Source: Escallonia rubra
Taxonomy: Eukaryota > Streptophyta > Magnoliopsida > Escalloniales > Escalloniaceae
Length of the DNA stretch: 64,000 bases
Direction: 5' to 3'
Assembly: GCA_033065855.1 (NCBI GenBank)
Contig: JAVXUO010001389.1
Span: 62,001 to 126,000 of the forward strand
The first letter of the stretch is position 1; each line of letters starts with the position of its first letter. The notes beneath the pieces are model-generated. The model worked only from the letters and a program-made list of their open reading frames with translations, was not told where the DNA came from and made no database searches. The position numbers were made by a program, and so were the translations under genes. This document shows positions 36,501 to 45,973 of this stretch, piece after piece.

Positions 36501-38321
36501 CTCCATTAAACAACTTGCAGAGTGACATCACCACCTCTCGTTAACCGTATCTTTGTTGCTGATAGCCTCTGATTCTCTTCCTTGATCGACTTGATATGAT
36601 TCAAGACTCTACTCCCATTTCTTATCTTAGCAAGCTTGTGAATCTCTTTTTCGCCCTCCTTAGTCCCTGAGCTTTGTATAAATTCTCATAAGCTTACCTC
36701 TAGCCTCTTTTACCGCTTTCTTTGCTTCCTCTCCACCAACTTATACTTCCCAAAACTCTCATCATACTTAAACTTACTTGGGCAAATTCTAATTTTCGTT
36801 TATCAACTGAAATTTGTGTCAGCTTGCATTCATCTAATGGTTGGGAACTGAGGATTGGTTCTGCCTACAAAGTAATATTCCCTCTTCAACTTACTTGCTA
36901 TTTCGACCTCCTCATTCAACCACCACTTTCTTTGCCAGTGGGACCATTGGCTCTAGATTCTTCAAGGAGCTCTTTAGCAACTCTCAAAGTACCGATTAGA
37001 CATCTCAATCCACATTATATTAGACTCATCATCAGGACTCGACAGTTTTTTTATCAACATATCTCTGCAAATGGTCAATCTTACCCCTTTCAGATTCCAA
37101 CACCCTGTACACGGAAATCTCTTACCTCTATAATGTAGCTAGAAACCCCCCAGACTTTCCAGTCATTGCATAAAACTCAGTCCTCCCTGCTACTGACAAA
37201 AACATCTATTTGGCCACAATGTAAAACATTAAAGGTTATTGTTGCATGTCAGGCTCTTTTCCTATAGAAAGTGATTGCTACCATCAAATTTAGAGTGTCT
37301 TCCAGATTGATTCCTATATCCAAATCCATATCCTCCATGAACCCTATCAAAGCCTCTGCTAGAATTCCAAAATGGCCACTTAAGTCTCCTCCAACAAACA
37401 ACTTCTCCCCCTGCTGCACCCCAACGGCCAACTCCATCTATACCCTAAAAGTATCCTCTTGACGGATACGCTAGTCCTAGCTGAAGGGTTTAAGAGTAAA
37501 TATGCATTTAGAGCCCCCAAGGGGGCGAACCCAAGAAACACATAATACAAGAAGCAGCTGAGATCTATCAACAGCTATACAACCAGTAAACTGTCCAAAA
37601 ATTTCAAAAGTAAATAGGTAGATCCTCTACACTTATACTCGAACGACAAAAATAAAGTGTTTAGGACATTTTCTTTAAGCTCAGCCACTGCACACTCTTT
37701 TGCTTCAAACGCCCTACTGTTTCTCTCGCGCCAAATACACCAAAAGTACACAAAGGAGAGACATCCCAAAGAACAGTCTTCCTTCTCTTCCTCTTATAAA
37801 AGGGCCCGCTCTGCAACAAAGCCTCAACCCACTATCGTACACGCCAATTATGTTGTATTGCCTCCTCTCCGGTTACTTAACTGTCTAGCATAACTCTATC
37901 GCCCTTTCTCTCGAGTCTGCAAACTCGTCTCTTAATCTTTTAATCTACTATAGCACTTGCTCCATCATTGCGCACGCACACGACACAACAGAATTGGCCA
38001 CACACGGATATAAATGCACACAACACGCACACACACAACTGTGGATTCAAATGCACCAAGAAGGATACCGGAAAGAGGAGAAGAGGTGGAGAGCGTGGAA
38101 GAGAGGGTCCGAGAGAAGGATCGCCAGTTACGACCGGAGCCTAACAGGCCATGGAGTACGAATGCCGTGAATTTGGACGGCCTTTCGTCGGACGGCGATC
38201 GGACCTCCTCGAAAGCTAGAGTTTCGAGGGACCTGGTGGACCGGTGGCGAATCGGGATCGGTGAGTTGACAAACCGGGTCAGCAGGTGTTGACCGGTTTT
38301 GCTTCTGACGATAGACGCCAT
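24580..38321 (-). CDS. ABHD11-like alpha/beta hydrolase, five exons, intact
   Basis: Exons on the minus strand are 38321-38069, 31960-31722, 26847-26735, 25076-24936 and 24817-24580. They sum to 984 nt, giving 327 residues and a stop. Every intron is GT...AG and all phases fit. The oxyanion block HGLLGSGRNW is at residues 57-66, followed by VDLRNHGRSA. The nucleophile elbow GHSMGG has Ser137. The likely acid is Asp275 in RAENSDRW, and the base is His305 in SGHWVH. The Arg-rich, Asp/Glu-poor first 35 residues look like an organelle targeting peptide. The family is the ABHD11-type serine hydrolases (mitochondrial in animals); the plant substrate is unknown to me. Introns 1 and 2 are 6.1 and 4.9 kb and carry many transposon insertions, yet the coding sequence has no lesion. 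Confidence 0.93.
27200..27817 (+). mobile_element. MULE-type MITE, copy 1, in intron 2 of the hydrolase gene
   Basis: A 618-bp element starting CTTAGTTGCAC and ending TGCTACTAA, flanked by the perfect 9-bp target duplication GGGTCAAAG (27191-27199 and 27818-27826). A second copy in opposite orientation lies at 28703-29084. Copy 1 has about 220 extra bases (about 27380-27590, including a GA microsatellite) that copy 2 lacks. The 9-bp duplication favours a Mutator-like origin. No coding sequence. Confidence 0.8.
27937..28622. mobile_element. Small TIR element (hAT-like MITE) between the two MULE-type copies
   Basis: A 686-bp segment with inverted ends CTATGTTACATGGACTCGG. It holds repeated CCGTGTCC / GGACACG words and two GA microsatellites. 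A clean target duplication is not visible (TATGTAATC occurs on both sides but is offset by five bases on the right). The GTGTCCG-rich make-up resembles the element at 35278-36071. Confidence 0.65.
28703..29084 (-). mobile_element. MULE-type MITE, copy 2 (inverted), in intron 2 of the hydrolase gene
   Basis: A 382-bp copy of the 27200-27817 element in the opposite orientation, starting on the minus strand CTTAGTTGCAC. Flanks GATAATACC (28694-28702) and GATAATACT (29085-29093) match at 8 of 9 bases, so it inserted independently. Confidence 0.78.
30067..30760. mobile_element. Possible Stowaway-like element in intron 2
   Basis: The left end TACTCCCTCCCTTTCAG and right end GCGGAGGGAGTA share the CTCCCTCC terminus with TA on each side. 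The inner match between the ends is weak. At 694 bp it is long for a Stowaway and may contain a nested insertion. Confidence 0.45.
31008..31368. mobile_element. Stowaway MITE in intron 2
   Basis: A 361-bp element with ends TTCCCTCCGTCCCACAAAA and (inverted) CTCCCTCCGTCCCACATAA flanked by TA. These are the textbook ends of plant Stowaway (Tc1/mariner) MITEs. It lies in intron 2 of the hydrolase gene, about 350 bp from exon 2. Confidence 0.85.
32320..32400 (-). mobile_element. Possible RTE LINE 3' tail in intron 1
   Basis: On the minus strand the sequence reads TGTAGCCGACCCAAAATACTTTGG... and then a (TGA)n run. This recalls the 3' end of plant RTE-type LINEs (GTAGCCGACCCCAAAT followed by a short repeat tail; from memory). 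It shares strand with the RTE coding remnant at 36.3-37.1 kb. Confidence 0.42.
33585..33614 (+). other. Plastid trnS-like 5' half (tRNA fragment)
   Basis: GGAGAGATGGCAGAGTGGTT and the following GATAGCCCCG match the first half of plastid tRNA-Ser(UGA) with about two differences, as I remember that gene. The anticodon arm and the second half are not present. It sits at the left margin of a Ty3 LTR remnant. Confidence 0.4.
33705..34330 (+). mobile_element. Ty3 LTR end, primer site and gag fragment (plus strand) in intron 1
   Basis: LTR-like sequence ends near 33816 and is followed by the primer site TGGTATCAGAGC (33823-33834, tRNA-Met type). A gag fragment follows with the block LKPTVFAAG...EEWVTNKEK at about 34150-34225. 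A second, inverted copy lies at about 34730-36180. The rest of the element is missing. Confidence 0.7.
34730..36180 (-). mobile_element. Inverted second copy of the Ty3 LTR-gag fragment, split by a hAT element
   Basis: Read on the minus strand it repeats the same gag stretch, a primer site altered to GATATCAGAGC (near 35200-35212), the CATGACGTTTAG junction and the LTR end. The LTR part is interrupted by the 794-bp hAT element at 35278-36071. With 33705-34330 it forms a long inverted repeat separated by about 400 bp, inside a transcribed intron. Confidence 0.7.
35278..36071. mobile_element. Non-autonomous hAT-type element in intron 1
   Basis: A 794-bp element with inverted ends CTAGGTAGCAC and CTAGGAAGCAC and a perfect 8-bp target duplication CATATAGA (35270-35277 and 36072-36079). 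Subterminal regions are rich in GACACCG / CGGTGTC words. No coding sequence. The 8-bp duplication fits hAT. Confidence 0.85.
36290..37110 (-). pseudogene. RTE-type LINE pol fragment in intron 1
   Basis: Minus-strand translation, with frame changes, gives blocks typical of plant RTE LINE polyproteins: WWLNEEVEIASKLKRE (about 36890), EAKKAVKEARGK, then TKEGEKEIHKLAKIR and HIKSIKEEN (about 36560-36660), and MKIGKAVGPT near 36380. These cover the end of the endonuclease and the linker into the reverse transcriptase. Stops and frame changes are frequent. Confidence 0.7.
37480..37800 (-). pseudogene. L1-type LINE 3' fragment in intron 1
   Basis: The minus-strand frame contains FWCIWRERNSRAFEAKECAV and a following LKENVLNTLF stretch, the conserved segment after the zf-RVT domain of many plant L1 ORF2 proteins. 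The fragment is short and has no upstream reverse transcriptase here. Confidence 0.55.
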
Positions 38322-38358
38322 CAGATACCGCCTGAAAAATGTCGTTTCGGGCAGAGAG

Positions 38359-38433
38359 ATTTTGTGGACGAAGAAGACAAAAACGCTGTCGTTTGATTTT
38401 GTGGACGAAGAAGACAAAACGCTGTCGTTTGAT
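38359..38433. repeat. Tandem duplication between the tRNA gene and the hydrolase start codon
   Basis: The unit GATTTTGTGGACGAAGAAGA... ending CGCTGTCGTTT (about 37 bp) is repeated head to tail. The two copies differ by one A in the AAAA/AAAAA run. It lies in the likely 5' untranslated or promoter region of the hydrolase gene. Confidence 0.8.
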
Positions 38434-38461
38434 GGGCGAGCAAAAGTAAAAAATGGAAAGA

Positions 38462-38541
<80 letters not shown>
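38462..38541 (-). tRNA. tRNA-Leu (anticodon UAG)
   Basis: An 80-nt nuclear tRNA gene. The acceptor stem GACAGTT pairs with AGCTGTC followed by discriminator A. The D arm is GCCGAGTGGTCTAAGGC. The anticodon arm is CCAGA-TTTAGGC-TCTGG with anticodon TAG at 38505-38507 (minus strand). It has the long variable arm expected for leucine and a T arm GTGGG-TTCAAAT-CCCAC. A T run (TTTTTT, about 38446-38451) lies just downstream as a Pol III terminator. It encodes no 3' CCA, as usual for nuclear plant tRNAs. It sits 140 bp upstream of the hydrolase start codon on the same strand. Confidence 0.96.
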
Positions 38542-38543
<2 letters not shown>

Positions 38544-39023
38544 GCTTGAATGTCCCAGTTAATAAATTTAATAAAATTACAACATTATAAATAACTTGAA
38601 TCCATGTTCTCAGTATATACATATATGGCTTTGTATTTTTAGGGTCTATGTCGCAAGTGTTTATGTTTTCTAAGCTTTTGTTTTTAGAACAATAAAACAT
38701 GTTTGTTACGCCTTTTCTAACACTTCTTTTCGAATTCGGTTTTGAAAAGGATTTATAACCGAACGGAAGAAAGTGACGACTATTTAATATTCCTTTAAGG
38801 AGTATTTTTTAAAACTCTCAAAATTTTTTGCCTTGGGTCAGTAATAAAAAGAATAAATGAAATAGTTTACCAAAAAGAGCCGTAGTTCTCAGTGACTTGC
38901 ATCGATTTAAAAATTACACATGTTGCCTACCGTTCTCCTTATCACTATACTCTACTCCTTCTGAACTATTGCTCATATTTATTGACTAGCAAAAAATATA
39001 AGAAAGTCGATCAAATAGGCTAA

Positions 39024-39745
39024 GGGTTCGTTTGACAAAAAAAATTTTTTGGTTTTCAGTTTTTAAAGAGCAGTTTTTTAAAGAGCAGCTTAATTTTTTT
39101 TTTATATAAAAACAAGTGGGTGTTTGATAACCCCTTTTTTTTTAGGTTTTTTTTTTTTGGTGTTTGGTAACCCTTTTTATTTTGACTTTTTTTTTTTTGG
39201 TGGTTTGCGGTGGCGGTGGTGGGGTGTAGCGGTGGTGGTGGCCGACGGCCGGAGGTGGTGGTCGGCGGCCGGAGGTGGCTGCCGGCGACCGGCGGTGGCG
39301 GCCGGTGGTGGTTGCTGGCGGCCGGAGGTGGCTGCCGGTGGTGGTGGCCGGCGGCCGGAGGTGGCTGCCGATGGTGGTGGCCGGCTGCCGGAGGTGGCTG
39401 CCGGTGGTGGTGGCCGGCGGCCGGAGGTGGCTGCCGGTGGTCGCCGGCGGCCGGAGGTGTTCGCCGGCGGCCGGAGGTGGCTGCCGGCAGTCTCTGGCGG
39501 TGGTCGCCGGCGGCCGGCGGTGGTCGCCTGAGGTGGCTGCCGGCGGTGGGAGGGTGGTGGTGGTGGTCTAAGAAAAAAAAACCAAAAGTGAAAAAAAAAA
39601 CCAGTTTCTAGAGTTTTTTTTTTTACTCTTCAGTTTAAAAACTGGTTTTTAAACTGAAAAAAAAAATGGTTACCAAACGCTCCTTTTTTTTCAGTTTTTA
39701 AAAACTGAAAAAAAAAAGAGGAAAATTTTTTTGTCAAACCTAGCC
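39024..39745. mobile_element. PIF/Harbinger-type (Tourist-like) MITE carrying a minisatellite
   Basis: Ends GGGTTCGTTTGACAAAA and (inverted) GGCTAGGTTTGACAAAA are flanked by TAA on both sides (39021-39023 and 39746-39748), as expected for a Harbinger MITE. Inside are A/T runs and ACTGAAAAA/TTTTTCAGT inverted words. A GC-rich minisatellite occupies the middle. Confidence 0.7.
39220..39560. repeat. GC-rich minisatellite, about 33-bp unit
   Basis: Units of the form GGCCGGAGGTGGCTGCCGGT followed by GGTGGTGGCCGGC are repeated about ten times with length variants, inside the Harbinger-type MITE. All three forward frames stay open and give Gly/Arg/Val/Trp-rich repeats; these are not genes. Confidence 0.88.
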
Positions 39746-39748
39746 TAA

Positions 39749-42328
39749 GTTTCCAAGAGTACCCTTGGGATGCCTTTTTCCCTTATTTTGCCCGAGTCCC
39801 TTATTCCCTGCCCTCCCCGTCTCTCTTTCCTAATCATCGACCCAAAGAAGATATCAACTGGGTTTTATTTTCCCGTTGTATATCATGGTTCCGTTTCACC
39901 TGAAACATTAAGTTTTGTTTTACCTAAAGCAATGGATGTCGCTAAAGTATCGATCTTGACTTTTTTACCGTCCTCTACTCCTTATCTTTTTGTTTTAAGA
40001 TTCCACTCACAGAATAATTCCCCAATATTTAGTTGTAGCTCAAGAAAAGGGAATGAGTGGTCTACATGCCCTGTCAGACTAATCAGAACCTCGTTGTGTC
40101 GACACTAGGGAAGGTGACCTAAACTCTGGTATGTGCTTTTGAAAAACCAGTTTTATCAACTACTCCTTAGTACTAAAAAATTGGTTGCATCACCAAGGAC
40201 CAATATTTGACCAAAAGAGAGGAATTATCTACTCTATAACTAAAAGAAAAGCAAAAAGGACTTATCTTTGCATGTTGACATGGTGTAAAGATCGACATGG
40301 TGTTGATAACTAAAAATGTGATTGACGCCGAGTACAAAAAAGTCATTTTGGCCCTGAAAATTATCTTTGGTACATTTGAATTCTCTTGCAAATTTGTAGC
40401 CATTGAATAGCACATGATTTGGGCTTTGGAATTGTCTAAGTTGGATATTGTATGAGCTATACAATATCCAAATTTTAGGAATTGCCTAAATTGGACAAGG
40501 ATACTTGGAACATCAGTAGACACAAAGATACTTACCCCGCCTAAAAGTTAAGGATTTATGCTTCCGAAAAGAAAGGCTAAATTGTTTAGGCTCAAAGGGG
40601 TAGCAAGTGCAATAATCAAGCATAAAGTGATTAGAATAACATGTGGTGGCCAAACGATTTTTTTTAATCACTGGAAGTGCTTCTTTTTACGAAGGCCCAT
40701 GCACAACTTACATTCTTTTGAGGTTTCTTTCCTTCTACTTCTTCGCTTTTAATTGGATATATTTTTGCCATAAGTTTTACCTAGACTACCATTTTTAGAG
40801 TTTTCAGCATGTCAGGCTTTGTACATATTAGGAAAGAGTGAGTGAGCTTAGGTAACAAGAGAATGTCTTGACATCAATGTCACAACTCATTATCTTAGAG
40901 AATAGGATAGGGCTTCTCTTCTTAGAGATTGGTCATAAAAATTTGGTTTAGAAAAGAAGTAATGGCTTCTTCTTGATTATCTTTTGAATACTCACTCGAA
41001 TGTTTAAATTTCAAACTAAATTCTTCTATGAGGTTTATGACATTCAATTTCCAAGAAAATGAAACTTTGATTTGAAGAAAGCGATGACCACCACCTTTGC
41101 GTGCAGAAAAAAAGTGTGAAAGAGATAGACCTATAAAACTTAAATTCAAACATCCTATATTTTTGTAAGTTCTTGAAGTGTTTGGTCAATGAAGAATCTA
41201 ATTGGTATGAATGTGGACAACTATCTCTTTTTCTTGAAAATGTTGTTGTGGTCTCTACTCGATGAGGATAGACACCTAGAGTTACTAAAGAAAATGACAC
41301 AACACAAAAATAAATGTGACCTAACTCGAACCCAAAAGAAAAAGTTCTAAGATTTAAAGATTTTTTGACTCCTTCAATTTTTCACTTATTTTTGTTTTAA
41401 TTTTTTTCCAGATTAATTTGTTTTCTTTTCTTTTTATGCTAGAAAACAACGAGAAAGAAAAGATGACTCAATCAAAGAAAAGAGTGCCCAGATAGTACCA
41501 CATAATCAGTGAAACCACATAAGCGCACCATATCATATCATAATAACATAAACACATAAAATAAAAGCATTACTTGTCGGTATAGGCAATCACCGGACTG
41601 CGTGTATCGGCTGGTTTATCATAAAAGAATTTTCAAATAAAAATCCCATAAACAAACCGACAGGTACACATAATACCGACCTAGACTAATGCCAACAAGT
41701 AAATATTTGTGAAAGGCTAGTAGATCAACGAGGGTTTAAATTTTAAAGAGGTGTACCAACTTGGTCACATAGCCCTAAAATATGGTATTTATTAAATCGT
41801 CTAGCACACTCTGATAACTGTACCAACAGGTTAACATTGACCTACTTTGGTGATCTCGCCTTAGCAAGAGTAATGGCTATAACTATCATGCACCAGCCGG
41901 TACACCTAGCAGTGTAAACAATAAAATCAAACTTGTGCGTTTGTTAAAGGGAAATCCCCAAAAAGACTCTCACATGTATGTTTTGTTTAAAACATTGGTC
42001 TAAGGTTCTTCTTTCGGTGCACAATATGCATCTCACCCTTAATGATACTTAATATAGGGTGGTCGTTAATACATGAGCATGTTGTTCGATATTTCAACAT
42101 GCTAAAAGGCTCTTTGGTACTACGGCCATAAAGGCAAGGGCATAGTCGAATTCCCCTCGCAACTTTAGAAGATCGTGGGTTTCAACTATGACCCTTAAAT
42201 AGGTAGGTTGGGATATTTGGTGCGCATGTGTGCATATAAACACATAAAAAGACGACAAAATAATACATATGATCAGATAAAAAGACGATAAAGATCTTTT
42301 AATTACGAAAACCACAGGGTTACCGCTA
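39749..42328. other. Intergenic stretch with a decayed Tat-like LTR fragment
   Basis: No gene is recognised. The segment at about 40050-40520 is homologous, with many changes, to 42640-43070 inside the LTR at 42329-44280 (shared words such as AAAAGCAAAAAGGACTTA and GTGACCTAAA). It is probably part of a third LTR copy. The rest is AT-rich and unassigned. Confidence 0.5.
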
Positions 42329-44280
42329 TGATGACGCACATCCAAAAAATCTGTTTTTTTCAAGTTGTCATCTTATCTTTAGGATTAATTAAAATAATTA
42401 ACAAAAAAACAAGAAAACCCCAAAATTGACTCTTGATCACAATTATAGCCGTCTAATCTACGAAACCCTAGATTCATATTAGAGACCTATTCTATATTAA
42501 GAGATGGTGGTAGGAACCTTATCACAGCCCAAATAGGCCTCTACTTGTTCTATTAATTGTTTATGATGATTTTTATCTAAAATAAGAGCAAACCCTAAAT
42601 CAAACCTAATCAATTTTGGTTTAAACTCAACAACAAGGGCATAGTGGCCTACGTACCCGAACGAATTAATTGGAATCAAAATCTTGTAGTTCTGATTGTG
42701 GGAAAAGTGACCTAAATTTCTGGTATGTGATCTTGAAATGATAGTTATATCAACTACTTATATCGAACTGAGTACTGAAAAAACTGTTTTTATTATTCAA
42801 GGACCAAAGTGCATTGTGGGGAGGGCATTTAAGGTACTTTGACTAAATGAAAAGCAAAAAGGACTTACCCTTGATCTGGATTGCATGGTTGCATGATGTA
42901 AAGATTGATATAGCGTTGAAAACCAAAAAAGGGATTGTGGCTAATATCAAATTGTAGGTTTGGCCATTAAGATGATCTCTGATGTATTTGAGCTATTTTA
43001 AGAAGTCATAATTCTTAGAAAAAATTCAATTTTGAATTGCCTAAATTGGAGATTGTATAAGCAATTTGGAGCTGTTTGAAGTTTAGGTATGTGCTGTTTT
43101 GCGATAAGTCAAGTCAGGATTTAGGGTTTTTGGAGGCTAGTTTGGAATGGGAGATTAACAATGTTGAATCATAATGACTTCCTCCTCCTAGAGTAAATCC
43201 TAATACCTCAATTTATAGCTTTAAAGTCCTTAGAGGCTAATAAAATTGACTTTGGATGCAAAAAGGACTTGAAACCCTGAAAATAATAAATTATGAGGGT
43301 CCCACGACCTTCATACGGGCCTAAGGTGAAGTGCAACGGTCGGTTCAACAGTAGCTTATTTTTTGGAGCGGTTGTTCTGACTGATACACCTAATATAGTG
43401 ATTATCCAACAAAACTGCACACATAGGCCAACTTTGGGAGCTTGTTCTCTCTCATCTCAAATTCGATTTAGGCCTACACCAGAATATACAGATATGAAAG
43501 TTTATTTTCACATGAAATTGAAATCATTCAGAAATATGAAGTATCGCTCGTGATATTAAGGAAATACTAAGATATATTAGATTCAGAACAAGTTCGATAC
43601 ACCATAATTATCTCAATCAACATTTATCGAAATTAGGCTCATGATATAGTGATGGAAAGATAACTTTTATAATGATTTAAGCTCATAATTAATTTTTCAG
43701 GATGAGTAAACTTTCACCAAAATAGACTATTGCACATGCAACCAAATTCAACTCTTACCAAGCACAAAAGTCTAAGCCAATCAGAAATCACAATAACGTT
43801 CATGTATGCATGGTGGTACCAAAAACCGATGTCTTACCACTTGGCTATACTCCATACAGCCTATTTTGGACGGTAGATAGGGAAGAGGGGGAAGATAATT
43901 ACATTGAGCTCGAAGAAGGAGTCGAGCCATGCAAGGGCGCTGGGCTATATATATCAAGTAAGCAGCAAGGTTCTCCCTTGAGGTTAGGACCAACTACAAC
44001 AAGCTCGTGAATATAAACAAGGATAAACTCTCTCCTCTATTTGCCGGCAATGCTATACCTACCAAAGTTGGTGAAGGCTAGTCTAACGTTAGACTCGTTA
44101 CGCTCTTCTACTAAACTTCCTAGCTCCGCGTCCACCAAAAGTCAATAACCCTTGTTAACATAACATACTACAACATGCTATATATGGTCATAACATAACA
44201 GAATGTGAAAATGATCATTAAGTGATTGTACAGCACAAGGACCCCTATATGGTTATGACGCAAAAATTGGGGTGTCTACA
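42329..44280 (-). repeat. LTR copy (left) of the Tat-like element
   Basis: About 1952 bp ending AATTGGGGTGTCTACA at 44280. It matches, with substantial divergence, the split LTR that starts at 45974. The left border is less certain than the right. Confidence 0.5.
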
Positions 44281-45973
44281 TGCAGACTCTAACGTGGGCT
44301 AAGCCCTACTCAAATAAACTTAATGAACTAAACTAAAATATAAAATAGAGAGCCTATGAAAATGGGATACTTTTTCTCACGGTATAATTTTGTAGCTATA
44401 AGAAACCAAAGGGTAGGTAGTTTGCATATAGTTAACAATAGACAAGGTGCAAATAAAGGATTAAAGCCATGGACGTAGCATCACATATGGGCACAAGATG
44501 ACTTTAGGAGAAGTGTTGTGACAATGGGTTTGCCATGGATGACACGATTTTAGACATTGCTAGCTTGTTTCTGCGTGGCACATAATACTGGCTAATTGGT
44601 TAGCGCATGTTAAGTTGTATGCTGCCGAAGTATATCCAAGGCTCGCAACATGTCAAGCCTCTTGAGTAAGTAGTCACCAAGCAAGGATTGGCTCAGTTTG
44701 CATCATTAGTGTTGCTGCTTAAAAGCTAATCTGGAACCAGAACTAGGAATGGGGCCCAGAAAAGAGAAAAAGAATGATCGTAGGGTTGCAAGAATATACT
44801 AGGACCCTAGCTACACATCTTAACGACTTTTACCACCTTGCCGTGTGTCCGGATATTAAATCTGATGGAATTTAATTGTCATCATAAAGCCCAGTGTTTC
44901 GCTCATAAAATTTTCTTGAATATCATGCAGCTTATAGCAAAATTTTGGTAAAGTTTGTGCGGAGAAGAAGAATATTTTTTGCATTAAAATAGAATTCCAA
45001 AATTCTTTTGAACTTTTAAAGGCCTTAATAGCCTTAAATTGGTGTATTGGGGATTCTACAAGCCAAGGAAACAATAGCCAAGCAAATTCTGCACGAGCCA
45101 CTGAGCCTGGGCTTGACTTTTGCTCGAACCACTTGGGCTGCTGTTGTTGGCTCAAGTTTATGAATGCTTATGGCCAAAGGTGTCGTCGCACGGGGAAAAA
45201 AGAAAAAGGAAAGGCATGCTGCTTAGGGGAGTTGATGTCTTAAACCTTGAGCTTTAGAGCAAGACAAGCATGCCATTATGCTACACGACTTACTTTCATT
45301 ATAACTCTACCATATAAATGCTTACATTAAAAAAAAAATGACCATCTCATAACTGTGGTATCTTTTGAGGTGATTTTCTTAACTTTTAATTTTAGAGAAG
45401 TGAGCATGTTTGAAGTGTTGGATTATGGAGCTTAGATAGTTACTAGTTAGAAGCTCTGAGTGCTCAAACGAGTACATTGTATGGGCAAAGTCTGTTGGGT
45501 TTTAGCATCTACGTGGACTGCTCTGCCCAAACGGGTGTTTCTGCGTGTGAAACTATGCTTAGACATATCCTCTATGCGGGCCATTCTGTGTGGATGCATG
45601 TGTCTGCACAGACAACTCTGTAAGACACATATACAAGTCTGCATGTGTGATTACTGGTACGTATACAAGTCGTTTAATATACTAAGAAATCAGGAAGAAT
45701 CTTTAGTACGAGGCACGTGGAGTTGAGAGTTTGATCGAGAGATCGCCTTGAGCCTAGCCGGACCAATGGCCTCGAATGTGTCGCTCTCAAATGGGTGAAT
45801 CGGGTTGAGACGTGCACATGTGTGAGGTACGGAAATAAAAGTGCAAGTACCACATTTATGCCACATTGTACATACCGTAGAAAAATACAAGAGAAATACA
45901 ACAAGACCAAAAATCAAGAAAAACTTTTCAAGTCTAGTCTTCTTAGTATTTTTAGTCCTAGCGGAATCGCCAT
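44281..45973. other. Core of the Tat-like element, no gene recognised
   Basis: No gag or pol domain is recognised. A segment at about 44690-44870 (GCTAATCTGGAACCAGAACTAGG and on) is similar to 55740-56090, which links this core with the remnant beyond the right LTR. The candidate primer site lies at the right edge. Confidence 0.45.

Noticed and set aside
38128..38700. 190-codon minus-strand open frame, and the 173-codon frame starting at 38486
   Set aside because: Both run through the tRNA-Leu gene. Only the part from the ATG at 38321 has hydrolase similarity and fits the exon chain.
39124..39611. Three overlapping plus-strand open frames of 98-135 codons rich in Gly, Arg, Val and Trp
   Set aside because: All are translations of a 33-bp GC-rich minisatellite within a MITE; a unit length divisible by three keeps every frame open.
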